DNA from: Cercozoa sp. M6MM
Taxonomy: Eukaryota; Endomyxa: Ascetosporea
Assembly: GCA_040357565.1 (NCBI GenBank)
Contig: JBDODJ010000001.1
Length of the DNA: 64,000 nt
Strand: one strand, 5' to 3'
The notes beneath the pieces are model-generated. The model did no database searches and had not been told where the DNA came from. It saw only the letters and a program-made list of their open reading frames with translations. This document shows positions 11,141 to 23,303 of this stretch, one piece after another. The stretch's first letter is position 1; each line of letters opens with the position of its first letter. A program made the position numbers and the translations under genes.

Positions 11141-11736
11141 CAACACCAAAAAGTCAGAAGGTTGTGCATGCGCATTTTCTTCTGCCAGTAGGGTTGTTCT
11201 GCCAGCTTATGGGTCAATTGCCTGTGGCAGGCTGGTGTGCTTTTCGATCCGTAGGTAAGCGAGTACTCGAGAAATACAGATTAGTGTTCCCTCATCATCG
11301 TTTAGAGACTTCGGCCAGAGAACGAGTGAGTCACTTAATTGACAATGGATCCGATTCCATGGTTGGAGCAGGTAGCGCTACTAGTAAGGAGGCGTCGTCG
11401 GCGGCGCCTAGGCATCGCGGCTCTCGTATCTCCACTCAATACTCTAAATAAACGCACACCTGGCCAGTCGGGAACCTTTTGTGACGGCTCGTTTTCTGCT
11501 GACCACCATCTGCGAGGCCGGGGCGGCACGGCACTGTGACTCGACTCGGCGGAACTACAGAGCAGTATCTGGTACCGTCGCGTACGCTATATTTAGTTCC
11601 TAGCGTAGTACAAGCACCCTTCCTGTTCGCCAGTGTTCAATCATGTACAAGTATGTCAGTGACGGATCGCATCGAAATTGCAAAATCGGCGGAAGTATTG
11701 ACGTTTCGTTCCAACCCCAAACGAGAGTGAAACGGC
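11141..11736. other. Region without a recognisable gene
   Basis: About 600 bp between the tRNA locus and the 3' end of the next minus-strand gene. Small open frames exist (for example one opening MDPIPWLEQ at 11345) but none continues over a convincing splice site or shows a family motif. It may hold the upstream elements of the tRNA transcript. Confidence 0.5.
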
Positions 11737-12388
11737 TCAGATATCGTCGAGATCGTCGTCCAAGTCAAAGACGCGTCGGTCGTGCATTTCGACATGAGTG
11801 CTCGTTGAGGAAGTTCGCGTTCCCGACACGGCCGACTCGACCTCTGCCGTCTGCGCTTGCTGATCTTCCTTTTCTAACTTCGTTTGCTCTTCTTCTTCCT
11901 CTTCAATACCTAAAACAACGAAACAATTTACACAGAGACAATTAAGCAAAGGAGACAGTCAGCAGGCGTACCAGCAATCTGCAGCAACCGGTCGACACTG
12001 CAGTGCAAAAGCGATCGCTCCATCAGAGACGGTTGCGGTGCTACCAAAGCATACAGTGGCACCACTCTGATCATACACATGCCAACTGAGGTACCTGGCG
12101 GTTGCACGGTCGCAACGAGGCCACTGGCGCCTCCGGGAGGATGTGCCGTCGACGCGAGTGACTCGGCCAGTTTCAGCACCTGCTCCACTGCCGCCTCATC
12201 TGCGCAAACTCATATTAAACTTCCCTCAATACAACACAGAACAGGCTCATGTAAAACTCACATCTTGGCAAGGGTCGATCGTGCTTGTCACGCATCCGTT
12301 GCGTGTCCTCGCGGAGAGCGATACAACGCACCTGCAACTCCAACATCTCATCGGCCAGCTCGGCCGCTGCTAACCTCACATCCTCCAT
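11737..12388 (-). CDS. Small acidic coiled-coil protein, unknown
   Basis: I do not recognise this gene. The start MEDVRLAAAELADEM leads into a helical, charged N-terminus (about 45 residues), then a more hydrophobic middle (RVVPLYALVAPQ, RSLLHCSVDRLLQIAG). The last exon is strongly acidic: IEEEEEEQTKLEKED and the final DLDDDLDDI. Two introns are clear (donor GTGAG at about 12265, donor GTACG at about 11972); the protein is about 165 residues. Length, heptad-like N-terminus and acidic tail suit a small subunit of a larger complex, but no family can be named. Confidence 0.5.
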
Positions 12389-12563
12389 CTCTCACGTTCT
12401 GAAACAACAGAATGCGCCAACGTTGAGTCGGATCGCGTATTTCTGTCTCTAAGTTGCCTGAGATGCTGGTAAAAAGTGATGTTGTTTCAACAATTGTAGC
12501 CACTTGGTCGGAAAATGACTCTTGTGTTTTGCATTGTTGTCATTTGACTACTACAGTAGTGCA

Positions 12564-14110
12564 ATGTCGGCGCGTGCTAATTCGCTTCTTGTTGGCACAG
12601 GAGAATATGTGACCGGTTTCGTCAATGGCGCTGCGTCAGGCAGCGACAAGAGGTGTGCAGCTTCGCTTTCGCTTGCTGGTCGGGTGTGCATGCCAATGTG
12701 ATGGTTCAGGTGCGGCGTGGTCGCTCTCGTGCACTTTGACCTGCGTCGGCGCGGTCTGCACGGCGACGTGATCAAGATGTGCGGCACACAGGGCGGCAAG
12801 TTTCCGCAGATCCGCGCGCACCTGCGTGCCGCAATCGAGAACAAGTACCGCGACATGGACACGTCGTTTGAATCCTTCCCGAACGACGATGTTGAGCGTG
12901 ACACTTGTGCGTATGGTAAGCTTGGTGTTTCTTTGCTGCTTTGACGCGTATGGAGAAATGTGCGCATGCAGAGCGGGCGATCGAATCGATGCAGCCGGGC
13001 GACACGTGCACGATCTTCACGCCCGACTTCTGTCACTTTGACATCGCCAAGTGCGCCATGCAGCGCGGTCTGCACGTGCTGTTGACGAAGCCGCCGGTGC
13101 AAACACTGGCGCAGCACCGTGAGCTGGTGCAGTTGGCACGTGCCAAGTCGCTGCACGCGCAGGTCGAAGTGCACAAGCGCTGGGACCCGATCTACGCCGA
13201 CGCTGCCACGCGCATCCGCGCGGGTGAGGTCGGTGACTTGACCTACTTCCACGCCTTTATGTCGCAGCCCAAGAAACAGCTCGAAACCTTCCGTGCCTGG
13301 GCTGGCAAGAACGGTATCACTTCCCCTTTACCTCTTGGCTACCCTACCCCCTCGGGATAGGTTGCGACATCAGCTACTACCTGAACTCGCACCACGTGGA
13401 CTTCCTGTGCTGGGCACTGCGAGGTCGCGCACGTGCCGTGTCGGTGAGTGCGTCAGCCTCGAGTGGCGTCGCTCGGCGAGTGCTGCAGCGCGACTTGGCC
13501 GACTCGGTGACGCTGCTGGTGCAGTTCGTCAGTGCCACCGGCAACATGGGCACGGCCGTGTTCACCTCGTCGTGGACGGCCGCCGAGAGCGACGTTCACT
13601 CGCAGCAGCGTTTCTTCTTTCAAGGTACAATCCCTCCGCAGAGCGCTGCGTTTCTTGTAGTCGCTCTCATTGTGTGGTCACAGGAACCGAGAGCGACATC
13701 ACTGTGGATCAAGCACACCGTGGCTACACGATCGCTTCGCGTGGACTCGCGAGTGTCAACCCGCTGTTCATGAAGTACACTCCCGACGCACGCGGTCACT
13801 TTGCCGGACAGTCCGGCTACGGCTACAAGAGCATCGAGGAGTTCCATCGGGCTGTACAGTGGTACCTTTATACCTCTACCTTTATTCAGACTCTTGGCGA
13901 CCCCCCCCCCCCCCGCACAGCACGCGTGGTGGCGCGAGTCCCGAGGAGCTGCACGAGGAGCTGCCGACCCTTGCAGCCACGCAGCAGCTGACGGCAATCC
14001 TCGAGGCCGGTGCCAAGTCGCTCCGGGAGAACGGCCGGCCCGTCAAGCTCAAGTGGGCCTCGCCGGTTGCCACGCCACTCGACTGTGACAATGTCATCGG
14101 CTTTGAATGA
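12564..14110 (+). CDS. Gfo/Idh/MocA oxidoreductase, D-galacturonate-reductase-like
   Basis: NAD(P)-binding Rossmann-fold oxidoreductase of about 430 residues. It starts [31 protein letters not shown] is the dinucleotide-binding turn. Next come [13 protein letters not shown], the cofactor loop [10 protein letters not shown], and [12 protein letters not shown], whose KPP is the family's EKP-type signature with the conserved lysine. [10 protein letters not shown] and [12 protein letters not shown] are the substrate-side motifs shared with the sequences annotated as galacturonate reductases in fungi and algae. The C-terminal exon contains [13 protein letters not shown] and [12 protein letters not shown]. 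Six exons; one intron (from 13862) holds a run of 12 C next to its acceptor. Likely cytosolic, since no targeting signal is seen. The substrate is inferred from family resemblance, not proven. Confidence 0.85.
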
Positions 14111-14202
14111 TAACTACGCTAATCGGGTGCGTACTGTAGCAGTAGCTTCATTTAACTTCGCACCGCGGTAAAAGTTCGTCGGTCTAGGTTCAGCGAAGTT
14201 GG

Positions 14203-15655
14203 TTAGGCGCTGGCAACCGTGGTCTTTTGGAGCACCTCGAGAAAGCCGGCAACACCGCTCTTGTCCGAGAGTGCAGCATCGAGGCCGAACTGCGCCATAG
14301 TCTCGTGATACCTGCTTGGGCTGTTAAGGAGCGACTGCATTGTTTGCAGACAGTTAACGAACTGCGGACAGCTGAGCGTGAAGATGAGCTCCTGCTCGTT
14401 CTGCGCGCCTTCCGGCAGCTGAATCAACAACAGATAGGTCACAACTCAGACAGCAAGCAAGCATCCCAATAGATACGTAATGCACCTGCTTGCACAGTTC
14501 TTCGGTGTTAATCTGTCCTTTTTCCAAAACGGCAGCAACACGCGACGAAGAAAGGCTACATTGTTAATACAGTGTTCAGATGTATTGACAAGCAACAATA
14601 AAAGATATTACACGTCAGTCAGCAGCAGAGGGTTCGAATTCATGAGAAACTGCTGCAGGTACTGGTGCAGCAGCTGCGCATTGGCGTCGCTGGGTGCAGC
14701 GGGTTGTGCGCCACCCGACTGGCTCGGGGCGTTGTCGCCTTGAGTGTTGTCACCGTCGTTGCTGTCGTTGCCACCTTGTTGCGTGTTTTGGCTGCCTGGT
14801 TGCGCTGGCTGGTCGTCCGCGTTGGTGTTGCTCTGCTCGCCGCTGTTACTGCCGCTGCTGCCATCGTTGCCGTTGCTGCCGCTGCCGCTGCCGCTCTGAT
14901 CGGTCTCCTCTTCCTCCTCCTCTTCATCAGAGTCGCCGAGCTCCTCGCCTCGGAGCAGCTTGTTCACCTTGCGCACAAAGGTTCTGTCTGACTCTGCACA
15001 CAGAAACACAGGCATAAAAATAAACATTTTTCAGCTGGCAGCAGAACGTACTCGCAATCTCCGCATCGGTTTGGTTGCGCGTGCTTTCCTGACTCCAGAA
15101 GAAGCACAGTCGGTTGTTGTCGACGAAACGAAGCAAGAACACGCGACCCGTTTTGCACTCAGGAATGGGTCCTTCAAACGTGACGCTCATTCCCGGGAAG
15201 ATCGTGAACTTGAGCGCATTGTTTTCTGACTCGGGCTGTTGCTCCTGTCGGCCGCGCATGCCGCCCATCAGCGCCATCATTGAGCTCATGTCCGGCTGGT
15301 CGTTGCCACCAACCTTGCGCTCCTTCCATTCGAACTCGACAAAGCCTAAAACAGGGGTATAGACATAAACAGTCCGTTTTATGAAACACAGGCTACAAAA
15401 ATCCATACCTTGCGGTGACTTGGAAACCGTCAGCTTGCCCTTTCGTGGATCGGCGTACACCTGACTACCGCGTTTCTCGCACACGCCAGCGTTGCGCGTC
15501 ACTGAGTTCGCCGGGGGACCGCCCAGGCCTAGTCCGCCCATGCCGCCGCCCTATTATAACAACAGTCTTGTATCTTTAGATAGCAAGGAACAATGCACGA
15601 AAGCGAAACACACCTCCATCAGAGCGGCAAGCAAGCTTGGATCAATTCCTTGCAT
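14203..15655 (-). CDS. ADRM1: Rpn13/ADRM1, proteasomal ubiquitin receptor
   Basis: Ubiquitin receptor of the 26S proteasome regulatory particle. Start MQGIDPSLLAALME, a Gly-rich linker, then the Pru (PH-like) domain: VYADPRKGKLTVSKSPQG, FVEFEWKER, a Met-rich insert MSSMMALMGGMRG, KFTIFPGMSVTFEGPIP, GRVFLLRFVDNNRLCFFW and the helix ending FVRKVNKLLRG. The TGRVFLLRF and LCFFWSQE strands match the Rpn2/ubiquitin-binding face. A low-complexity acidic Ser/Gly/Asn/Gln linker follows, then a C-terminal DEUBAD-type helix bundle (LEKGQINTEELCKQ, LPEGAQNEQEL, CPQFVNCLQTMQ) that in other eukaryotes binds the deubiquitinase UCH37. About 375 residues. The Met/Gln insert inside the Pru domain (between two strands) is longer than usual. 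Confidence 0.92.
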
Positions 15656-15913
15656 GATGTTTCCTGCTTCTTGAGATCAACGCAAACCGGTTTCCTGACG
15701 TGACTGGGGAAACAAAATTACACCAACACGCGTCTCAAACGTACGGCTTTGCAGCTAATCCACTGGGGTGGCTCTTTTAATTTCTTTATTTTTATTGCGT
15801 TGATACTGGAGGGGACAGAAGTTGGACAAATCTCGACTATGTTTACCGCACTCCCATGAAGTCTCTCAGTTGTATATTATGTTGACACAAACACACTAAG
15901 AAAAACGCGGAAT

Positions 15914-17050
15914 CTAGCACTTCCAGCGGTTTTTGCAGTTCATACACGTCACGAAGGTCGTCATCGGTTCGTCCGCACTGCGCGTCTGGGCCTGCTTGTA
16001 GGAGCACTTGCGCGAGCCACATTTGCCGCATTTGAATTCGTCTGTCGCGGCCACATCGGTCCTAGAAGCGTTAACCAGGCATATCGACAGTGGGACGGCA
16101 AGGAAAGGACGGTGTACGTTCGGTCGCCGCTTTGTTCTTCCATGATGAAATCGATCGCCTTACGACGCTTCTCCTGCATCTCTTCGCTCGCAAGCGATGC
16201 GCTACAAGCATTCGAGGTTTAAATAAACACCAAAAAGTGCGCGTGTTTGGTACGTGTCAGCGGCGACAAGGTCGGCAGCCGAGAGTTCGCCCGACAGCAC
16301 ACGTTGTCGCAGTCGCGGGTTGCTTGAGTCACCCAGGTTGAACTTGAGCTCGCGAAATTTGGTCAGATAGCTGCGTCAATGACACAGAACAAAATAAACA
16401 CACTTATAGCCTGCAAAAACTCAAACTACGAGCTATCGTTTTCGTCGGACCCACAGACAGCGTAAAGACACTTTTCGATCTCGAACGCTGCCCTCATCTG
16501 CACGGGAAAAGGGTTAAAAGAGGAAGTAGAAAGAGTGAAGGGAAAATGCACGTGTTCTTCTCCACCAAGTGCCTGTGCGAAACGCTCCATCACGCGATTT
16601 CTCTTGACGCTGCCAGCGTCGAACTTGGCTGTCTGCGGCGCCGCTGCTGACGTCTTCTTGGACGCCGCCGCGGCCTTCTCTCGCGCCTGCTTAGCCTGTG
16701 CCCGCCACTTGCTTAACAAGCGGGAGCTCACTTCTCGCAACTCACCGTCGCTGCCGGCCGTTGTCATCACTTTCTTGACTGTCTTACCCACACCTGTCTG
16801 CTTCATCTGTACACAGACAGGTAAACCAAAATCTCTATGCAACACAAAAATCTACCTGTGCAATTGAGACAGTGCAGGTCGTTAGGTTATCGCAAATTTC
16901 CTTCATTCTCGTCGCATCCTAGGCAGAGAAAATCGCACAGAAACCAAATTCCGCGGGACACGTCACCCCAACGCAAATTGGGAAATCACTTACCTTGGAT
17001 TTTAGAGCTGATTCCAGCTCCGAAGCGAGTTTGGGTACTATAGTTGACAT
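15914..17050 (-). CDS. TCEA/DST1: Transcription elongation factor TFIIS
   Basis: Factor that rescues backtracked RNA polymerase II by stimulating transcript cleavage. N-terminal helices start [19 protein letters not shown], then the LW-domain-like region [10 protein letters not shown] and [16 protein letters not shown]. The central domain includes [46 protein letters not shown] and [16 protein letters not shown]. The C-terminal zinc ribbon is complete: [17 protein letters not shown], the catalytic [10 protein letters not shown] (acidic DE pair) and [10 protein letters not shown]. About 270 residues over seven exons. It lies tail to head with Rpn13 and divergent from the SANT gene. Confidence 0.95.
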
Positions 17051-17523
17051 CTCCAGTCACTACACACACGCAAGCGCACACGTTGACGTCTTGCGCGCAA
17101 GCTCTGGCTACACATCATCACGCCAAAACTCAGAACTGAAACAAAAACGGTGGTCCATGTTTTGTTCGGTTGCAGCGCATAAACCTGCTTTAGCAGCTTT
17201 TTAAGGTATTAGGATGATAAATAGTACTTGCTTTCATACAATTTAGGCGATATAGGCAAATCTGAACTTTTTAATAAACGAAAGATGATGTGTGTCGAAA
17301 ACAACAATCTTGTCACGTCACGAAAAACAGAAGCCTGCAACACAAGAATTGCAGAGGGTTAGAAACGGAAAGACGTGCCTCGTAGTGTCGTACATACAGT
17401 CTGGGGATTGCTTTCTGCCAAAGCCGCGGCAGTTGAGCGTCAGTTGGTAACTTTGCTTCAACTTCGATAGATTCCCTATTGAGTTTCATTGCTACTTTTG
17501 AAAGCAGAGCGAAACGAAAGAAA

Positions 17524-19850
17524 ATGATTGAAGAGGCAAGTGCGTCACCGCCCGAGCAAGCTGCGACGGTTGCCGCAGACACTGAAGCCGAGCGAAGCAT
17601 CGAATCTTCAGCTTCACTTGTCGTTCATACAGGCAGCACAACGAGTGCCGCACAAGATGAGACGAAGGAGAACGTCGAACCGAACGCTGTTGAAGAAAGC
17701 AAAAAGCGTGTTCAAAACGGTGACTCACGCGAAATCGCCAGCGACAGTCAAAGAAAGCCGCTGCCGGAAAAAGAATGCGAAAGCAAGGTCGCAGCTGCTG
17801 CTCCCGGTGACCAGGAACCGAAGGAAGAAGTCAACGACAATGAAGATGATGAAGACTACATTTCTGAAGAAGAAGAAGTCAGTGAGCCTGTCAAGAAGCC
17901 AAAAAAGTCAACGGAAAAACAGAAGCAAAAGTCAGTGGTTGCGAAAGTGGGACGCGGTGGCAGACGCTGGTCACGCAAAGAGATCGCAGTCCTAACCTCC
18001 TTCGCCAAGCAGAACCCGTCCGTGCACTTCACTCTCAAAAAGTACGAATTCCTCTTTATTGTACTTGCATTGTGCTGACTGAACTACCTGAATTGCAGGG
18101 AGGTGAAAGAACTGATGAAAATGCTGCCAGCGCGGCGGTGGTCCTCCATCTACCACAAGCACTCCAAGATCCGCAACCCGCCGAAATCCCGCGCGACGCC
18201 GAAATCAGTTCCGCTGAGTGACGATGTGCGCGGCAGCTCGGTGCGACAAGCAGAGAAACTGTCGCAACTCACCCTGGTGCTTTCGCTTTTACGCTGTGCG
18301 CTTCAGTTTCATGTCGAACTAAAAAACCTTACTTTTTACCTAATGTACCAGACAAGCGCCAAGAAGAAAAAGAAGAATGCCTCCTCAGTCGCTCCACGAA
18401 GTGAGGTATAAATTAGTCGGTGTCTTCACAAGAGCTTTCGTGTTGGCATAAATCATCTTGATAACCAGGCATCGCACAAGTCAGGTAAAGGCATGTGGCG
18501 CGCGGAGGAAGATGCCGCTCTGGAGGAGTTTATGACTGCTCGTCTCTGGCAACCTCTTCCGACCAACCGTAAAATTTACGTACATCCAACAGCGCCATAC
18601 AACCATTGCATTTTTACCTTTGTCTCCGTCTCAGCGATTCCCGAGTTGAGTGCCAAGATTCCTAACCGATCTTGGAAAGCGATCGTGTCGCGTTCCTATC
18701 GCATGCGTCGCCTCAACTGCATCGATCCTGTGGGCGACACTGACAATGTCGTCCCGCGAAAGCGCTCTCGACCAGCAAAGAAACCAAAACCGACAAGTAC
18801 GGAAGATTCGAGGTAACCATACAGTAACAACAACAAACTGTAGTTTCAAGTTTTACCGGCAGTTTCTTCATGTATCGTTTATAAATGTTCAGTAGCGACA
18901 CATCTGTTCGCCCGGCAAGCTCATCATCTTCTTTTTCGGAGGTGAGTTTCCCTAACCGACATATGTCAGTAGATAGGTATGATTATGGTCACTAGGACGA
19001 GTTCTCCGAAGCACTTGAACCTGCACCGAAACGTCTGTGCGAGAAGGAGCCGAAACCTCGTTACGAAGAGTATGATGTTTCGCTAATTTAGTTTTCGAAT
19101 ACAAGCACAAGCTCCCCTTTGAGAACTTTTGCCTGCAGGCCGGATTGCGCACTTTCGGCGTCGCTGAAGCGCTGCGAGTGCGAGTTGTGGACGCTCTTTG
19201 CCGCAAAGACTACGCTGCAGAAGTACGCGCCCAACATTGGCATTCCTTCGGTGCATTTGCTTTTGCTTGTTTATTCCTGACACTTCGTTAATAGTTGTTG
19301 CAGAAGGAGCTCTCCGACCTCGAAAAGCCGCTGATGCAGGCCATGCGACACGTCAGTGCCGTGCGCCGTCGTCGCGAAGCTTTTAAACCAGTAAGTCCAC
19401 TTTAGTTGCTTTCTACTACGTTGAAAGGTAGATTTTCCACTGCTTGCTGGTTTGACTTGGGCAGTTGTTTATCGTCCGCCAACTCGCGTTGGTCTCTTTG
19501 GACTTTATTTCTTTTTTTCGAAAACACCGTCACTGCAAGCTGTGCGCAGTGTCAAAGTGCTTGCGAAACCCTTCGAAAGACGGCACGTGAGCAAAAGAAG
19601 AAACTGCGCGAGACAGAGACCGTTGGTGTCGACACTGTTTCGTCCGCTGCCTGGCAGGCAGCACTTGAACGTGACTCGGTACAGTATGTTTCTAGTTTGA
19701 AACAACAAGATACTACAACATGCGTTGTGAGGCTCAATTTTATGAGTATACTGATCTGCGCAGGCTCTGTCGGTTGCGTTGTCAGTATCTCGTCTTGTCG
19801 ACTTTGCCGTTCTGGATGGCCAACTGAAGTTTAACAGCGGCGAAGACTAG
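17524..19850 (+). CDS. SANT/Myb-domain nuclear protein
   Basis: Start MIEEASASPPEQAATVA. About 130 residues of acidic, low-complexity sequence (DNEDDEDYISEEEE) and a Lys-rich stretch lead to a SANT/Myb-like repeat: RRWSRKEIAVLTSFAKQN, then LMKMLPARRWSSIYHKHSK across an intron. A second repeat follows at about residue 270: MWRAEEDAALEEFMTARL, IPNRSWKAIVSRSYRMRRL, with tryptophans at the expected helix positions. Beyond lie KKPKPTSTEDS, an acidic exon, ELSDLEKPLMQAMRHVS and a final exon ALSVALSVSRLVDFAVLDG that is hydrophobic and could be a dimerisation helix. About ten exons. Two spaced Myb-type repeats would fit a telomere-, promoter- or chromatin-binding protein; the target is unknown. Confidence 0.7.
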
Positions 19851-20010
19851 GAGTGACCACCTGCTGAAACTGAGTGCTAGAACCGTGGCGGTAACATACT
19901 CTAAAACTGAAGCACTCACCTCTACGGTCCCATAGCGCTAAGCAGTGGCGGATCTAAATTTACCATACGATTTTACGAATCATCGCGATAGTCGTATATG
20001 TACATGTATG

Positions 20011-22386
20011 TCAATTGAATTCATACTCAGGCCAAGCGTTAGTGCCGGCGCTGCGGGAAGCTGCCTTGTAGTCCCAATGTCTGGCTTCTTCAACTAGCAG
20101 ATTGGGTTCATTGCGGGAAACAGACATGATTTCCTGCAGGTGCTTCCGTAGCAGGCTCAATGAAGCGTCTTCATGCGATGCCGGTTCGTAAGACCTCTGT
20201 GACACAAAGCAAAAAGAGTGATACGTATCTTTCAGTACACTTTGATGCAGGTGAGCGATACCACGGGATCAAACACCGGACTTCTCAGGAGTTCCTCGGC
20301 ACTACAGCAACACAGAGGCACGAAATTCGCGCGCACACTTGATTTTTGAGGCATGTTGGCAAACACACCTGTCTCGATCTTGTGGGTCGAAACGCAGCAT
20401 ACGGTAAACGACGGCGCCTAAAGCGGCCCAGTCGGCACTTCGAAACTTCCTGTGTGGCAGCATGTTGCCATTGGTCTTGCCGGTCTCGTACATTTGGTCG
20501 ACTGAGCAGATGATACACACACGTATGCAAATGAAAAGTTGCATTGCACATGAGAGTACCGGTCTCGTAGACCTGCTGCTGATAGAACTCAAATTCTTCG
20601 GGAACCATGCACTCACGCTCGGCTTCCAAGGTGCGATGCGCCAGTGCTCGAGCTTCCGCACGTGAAACATTGAGCTGCTGCTGTACCCGCAACAGAACAG
20701 CTTGCGACATTGCTTCTTCCGAGCTGCACTCCAACTGCATCAAACCGCAAGTGTAATGTTATAGTCTGAGAAGCAACAAGGCAAACTAACGAATTCATTT
20801 ACAGTGGGTGCAAACGGCGTTTTCCACGGCTTTTTGTCCCTGTCGAATTCGTCTGTTTTCGCGTATCGTAGCAGGTCGGCAAAGACCACCCCAAGAGACC
20901 TACCAGAGTGTTGTCATACAATTTAACTACGCATCTTGAAAACTGGTAGGTAGCTACCAGATATCAAGCGAAGTGCCGTAGCTCCGTAGGTGCAACAGGG
21001 ACTCGGGTGCTCTCCACCAGGCAGCCGTCACCGTGGCCGTGAGTGCACCACTGATGACCTGTGACTCGCGAATACGAGGCGGCGTTTCGCACATGTTGTC
21101 CTCTCTTCTATACATGCGGAAAAAACTGTTGGTTATGGGAAGGAGTGGGTGATCCTAAGGGTACCTCGGAAGCAAGGTGGCACTGCCAAAGTCGATCACC
21201 GTGGCACGCACACGCCGACTGCCGCGAAAGTTCGTGATGAGCACATTGCTCGTCGTGATATCGCGGTGCACAATTCCAACTGCGCGGGTGTAGTTTACAC
21301 TTAGACAATGAACCTACCCAACCTGGTTTCTGGTAGAGAAAGTATACTGGAATGGAGATCCCGTAACGCCAGTAGCATGTCGAACATTATCGCACGCACT
21401 GTGTCGAAGCTCGCCCTCACTTCTTCCTTGCTGGACAGGAGCATCTCTTGCTCCTGCACATGTACGACATGTCGTACAGTACTTTATCACGAAAAAAAAA
21501 CAGAGGCCAAAATACAATATGCGTCTGTAGTGACGGTCCCAGCAGAGTCGTGACCAAGTGCATGGTGACTCTGTCGTCGTTCCTTTCGAACAGCATGTCC
21601 TCCATGTGTGGCAGGTACGTCGTGTGCGGAAAGTGCTCCGAAACAAAGCGCAAAATGCGTGCTTCTCGCCACCTAAGCCATTAACATTGCTAAGCCTACC
21701 CCCCTTCCAGTCAAACAAGATGGTACCAGAAGAAGACTTCCTCACTTGCATCGGCAGTATCGAGTGTCATCTGAGAGACTTTGTCGGCCAGCAGGTGCTT
21801 TGAGTTCTATCGACACAAAAATGTCGACATCCTTCCCTTTCAATGCACAAAAGGGAGGTGTAAACATACTCCCACTGGGTGCACGGCAGACACGACGCCA
21901 AAGGAGCCACTGCCGATCAACTGGACCGGCACGTAGTGCTGCCCGAAGCGGCGCATCGGCGACGCCTTGGCAAACACCGGCGGTCGCTGCTTTACGCGAG
22001 TACCGTAGCACGGCGCACAGCGCTGCACGTATTCTGGCGTTGTGAGCGAGCTCTGCACAATGACAATTTTCACAAGGAGTCTAACGCTGTGGTAAGAGGA
22101 AAGCAACTCTTGTACCATGTACTGCAAGGTCTCTGTGCCGTATCGAAACGGCACATGCGGCACACCGCGGCCGTAGTGGAACGGGTTTCTTCGCGGTGCG
22201 TAGCCACGAAAGTACCCGTTGGCCACCGCTGCAGTGCACGTCAGCGACAACAACACCGTGTCGAACAGCACGATGTAGCCTGCATTGGGACATGTGTCAG
22301 CGTCATACAGTAGGCTCATTTCGTGAGCGAAGAAGCATCGTACCAATCAAGAGGAACACGCGCAACCACATGCTACACTGGGTCAT
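20011..22386 (-). CDS. Ser/Thr protein kinase with hydrophobic N-terminus
   Basis: The start MTQCSMWLRVFLLIG runs into YIVLFDTVLLSLTCTAAVANG, a signal peptide or membrane anchor, so the kinase is probably membrane-bound or enters the secretory pathway. The kinase domain follows at about residue 100: LIGSGSFGVVSAVHP (glycine loop), HLLADKVSQM (candidate ATP lysine), FWWREARILRFV (alphaC glutamate), VGIVHRDITTSNVLI (catalytic loop with HRD and N), VIDFGSATL (DFG) and AAWWRAPESLLHLRSYG (APE). After the APE helix comes a long insert (ECSSEEAMSQAVLLRVQQQ) and a C-lobe ending MLRFDPQDRDR. HRD, DFG and APE are intact, so it should be active. The insert and APE region recall CMGC kinases, but the family assignment is uncertain. 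Confidence 0.8.
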
Positions 22387-23303
22387 TGACGCGGCAACAC
22401 AAAACACCGGGCACCAACTGTAAAACAGCGAGCTGTGGCGCCTCCCCTAGCGATTCGAATCGCCGTGTGGTCACACTGCGGTCACTGTGTGCCCAGCTGC
22501 AGTGCCAGCTTGCTAGTGTGCTTTCTCTCGGGTCCACTGCTGTGAGTCGAGAGCTCAAGCACTAGCGAGCCGGGCTTTCGTGACGTGCCCGCGTACTCAA
22601 CGCTTCGTCTCCGGGCTTCGAGTTTTCGCCTTTCTCTTCCCCTCACGTCATGTTTGTTATGGCACAAGCGTTATGACTCGACTCAGTTTGCACGCGCTAC
22701 TTCGGCAGTATCTCTTGGCTTCGCCCACGCTGTCCCAAGCTCAAATAATAGACAAAGAAAAAGTAATTTTCTGTCGTGGCAGTTGTCGATTTCATTGCTC
22801 TGTGCTCGGTTCTGGTCCTGTAAACTTAAGGGTACGCCGGCGCCTGGACGCTGCGATAAGCTTCACAGAGTCCAGCTGCATTAATGCACGTACAGGTTGC
22901 TACTTTCGCGTGTGCCTGATTAAAGTTTTACATTCAGTTCATCCAACCAGCTGAACTGCACGAGTCAGCTGAACACGACGTAACGTGACGAAAAATCCGA
23001 GTCAAACTGGCCGCTTTAATTTCTTTGTTTCGTATGTATACTCAGACTAGTGCTATCGATATCTTCTACTCACTGTACCGTCGCCAGTGCTCGTCTATAA
23101 TGGTGAACGTGGGAACCCGCAGGGCCTACGACCCGGTCTGTCGTGAGTACTACCTAATATAATAACCACAGCATGCCGTCCGTCAGACTATTGAACTGGC
23201 GTGGCTGGTACGGCACATGGAGGGAAATCTAAAATTCTCTTTCCGGCCGTTGACTTCAGTCATTGTTTGTGTATGTTTGTTGTGCTGCCGGTCTTTCTTT
23301 CAA
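22387..23303. other. Region without a recognisable gene
   Basis: About 920 bp between the start of the kinase (minus) and the end of the next minus-strand gene. Plus-strand frames such as MTRLSLHALLRQYLLAS (22674) look exon-like but no following exon continues them. I see no repeat or RNA gene here. Confidence 0.45.

Noticed and set aside
11164-11539. Open frames MHAHFLLPVGLF and MDPIPWLEQ
   Set aside because: Short, Arg-rich by base composition, no splice support and no similarity recognised.
12551-13252. 233-residue minus-strand frame
   Set aside because: Antisense shadow of the oxidoreductase exons, which show clear family motifs on the plus strand.
22580-22954. Possible plus-strand exon MTRLSLHALLRQYLLAS
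   Set aside because: No acceptable downstream exon and no family match; left as non-coding.
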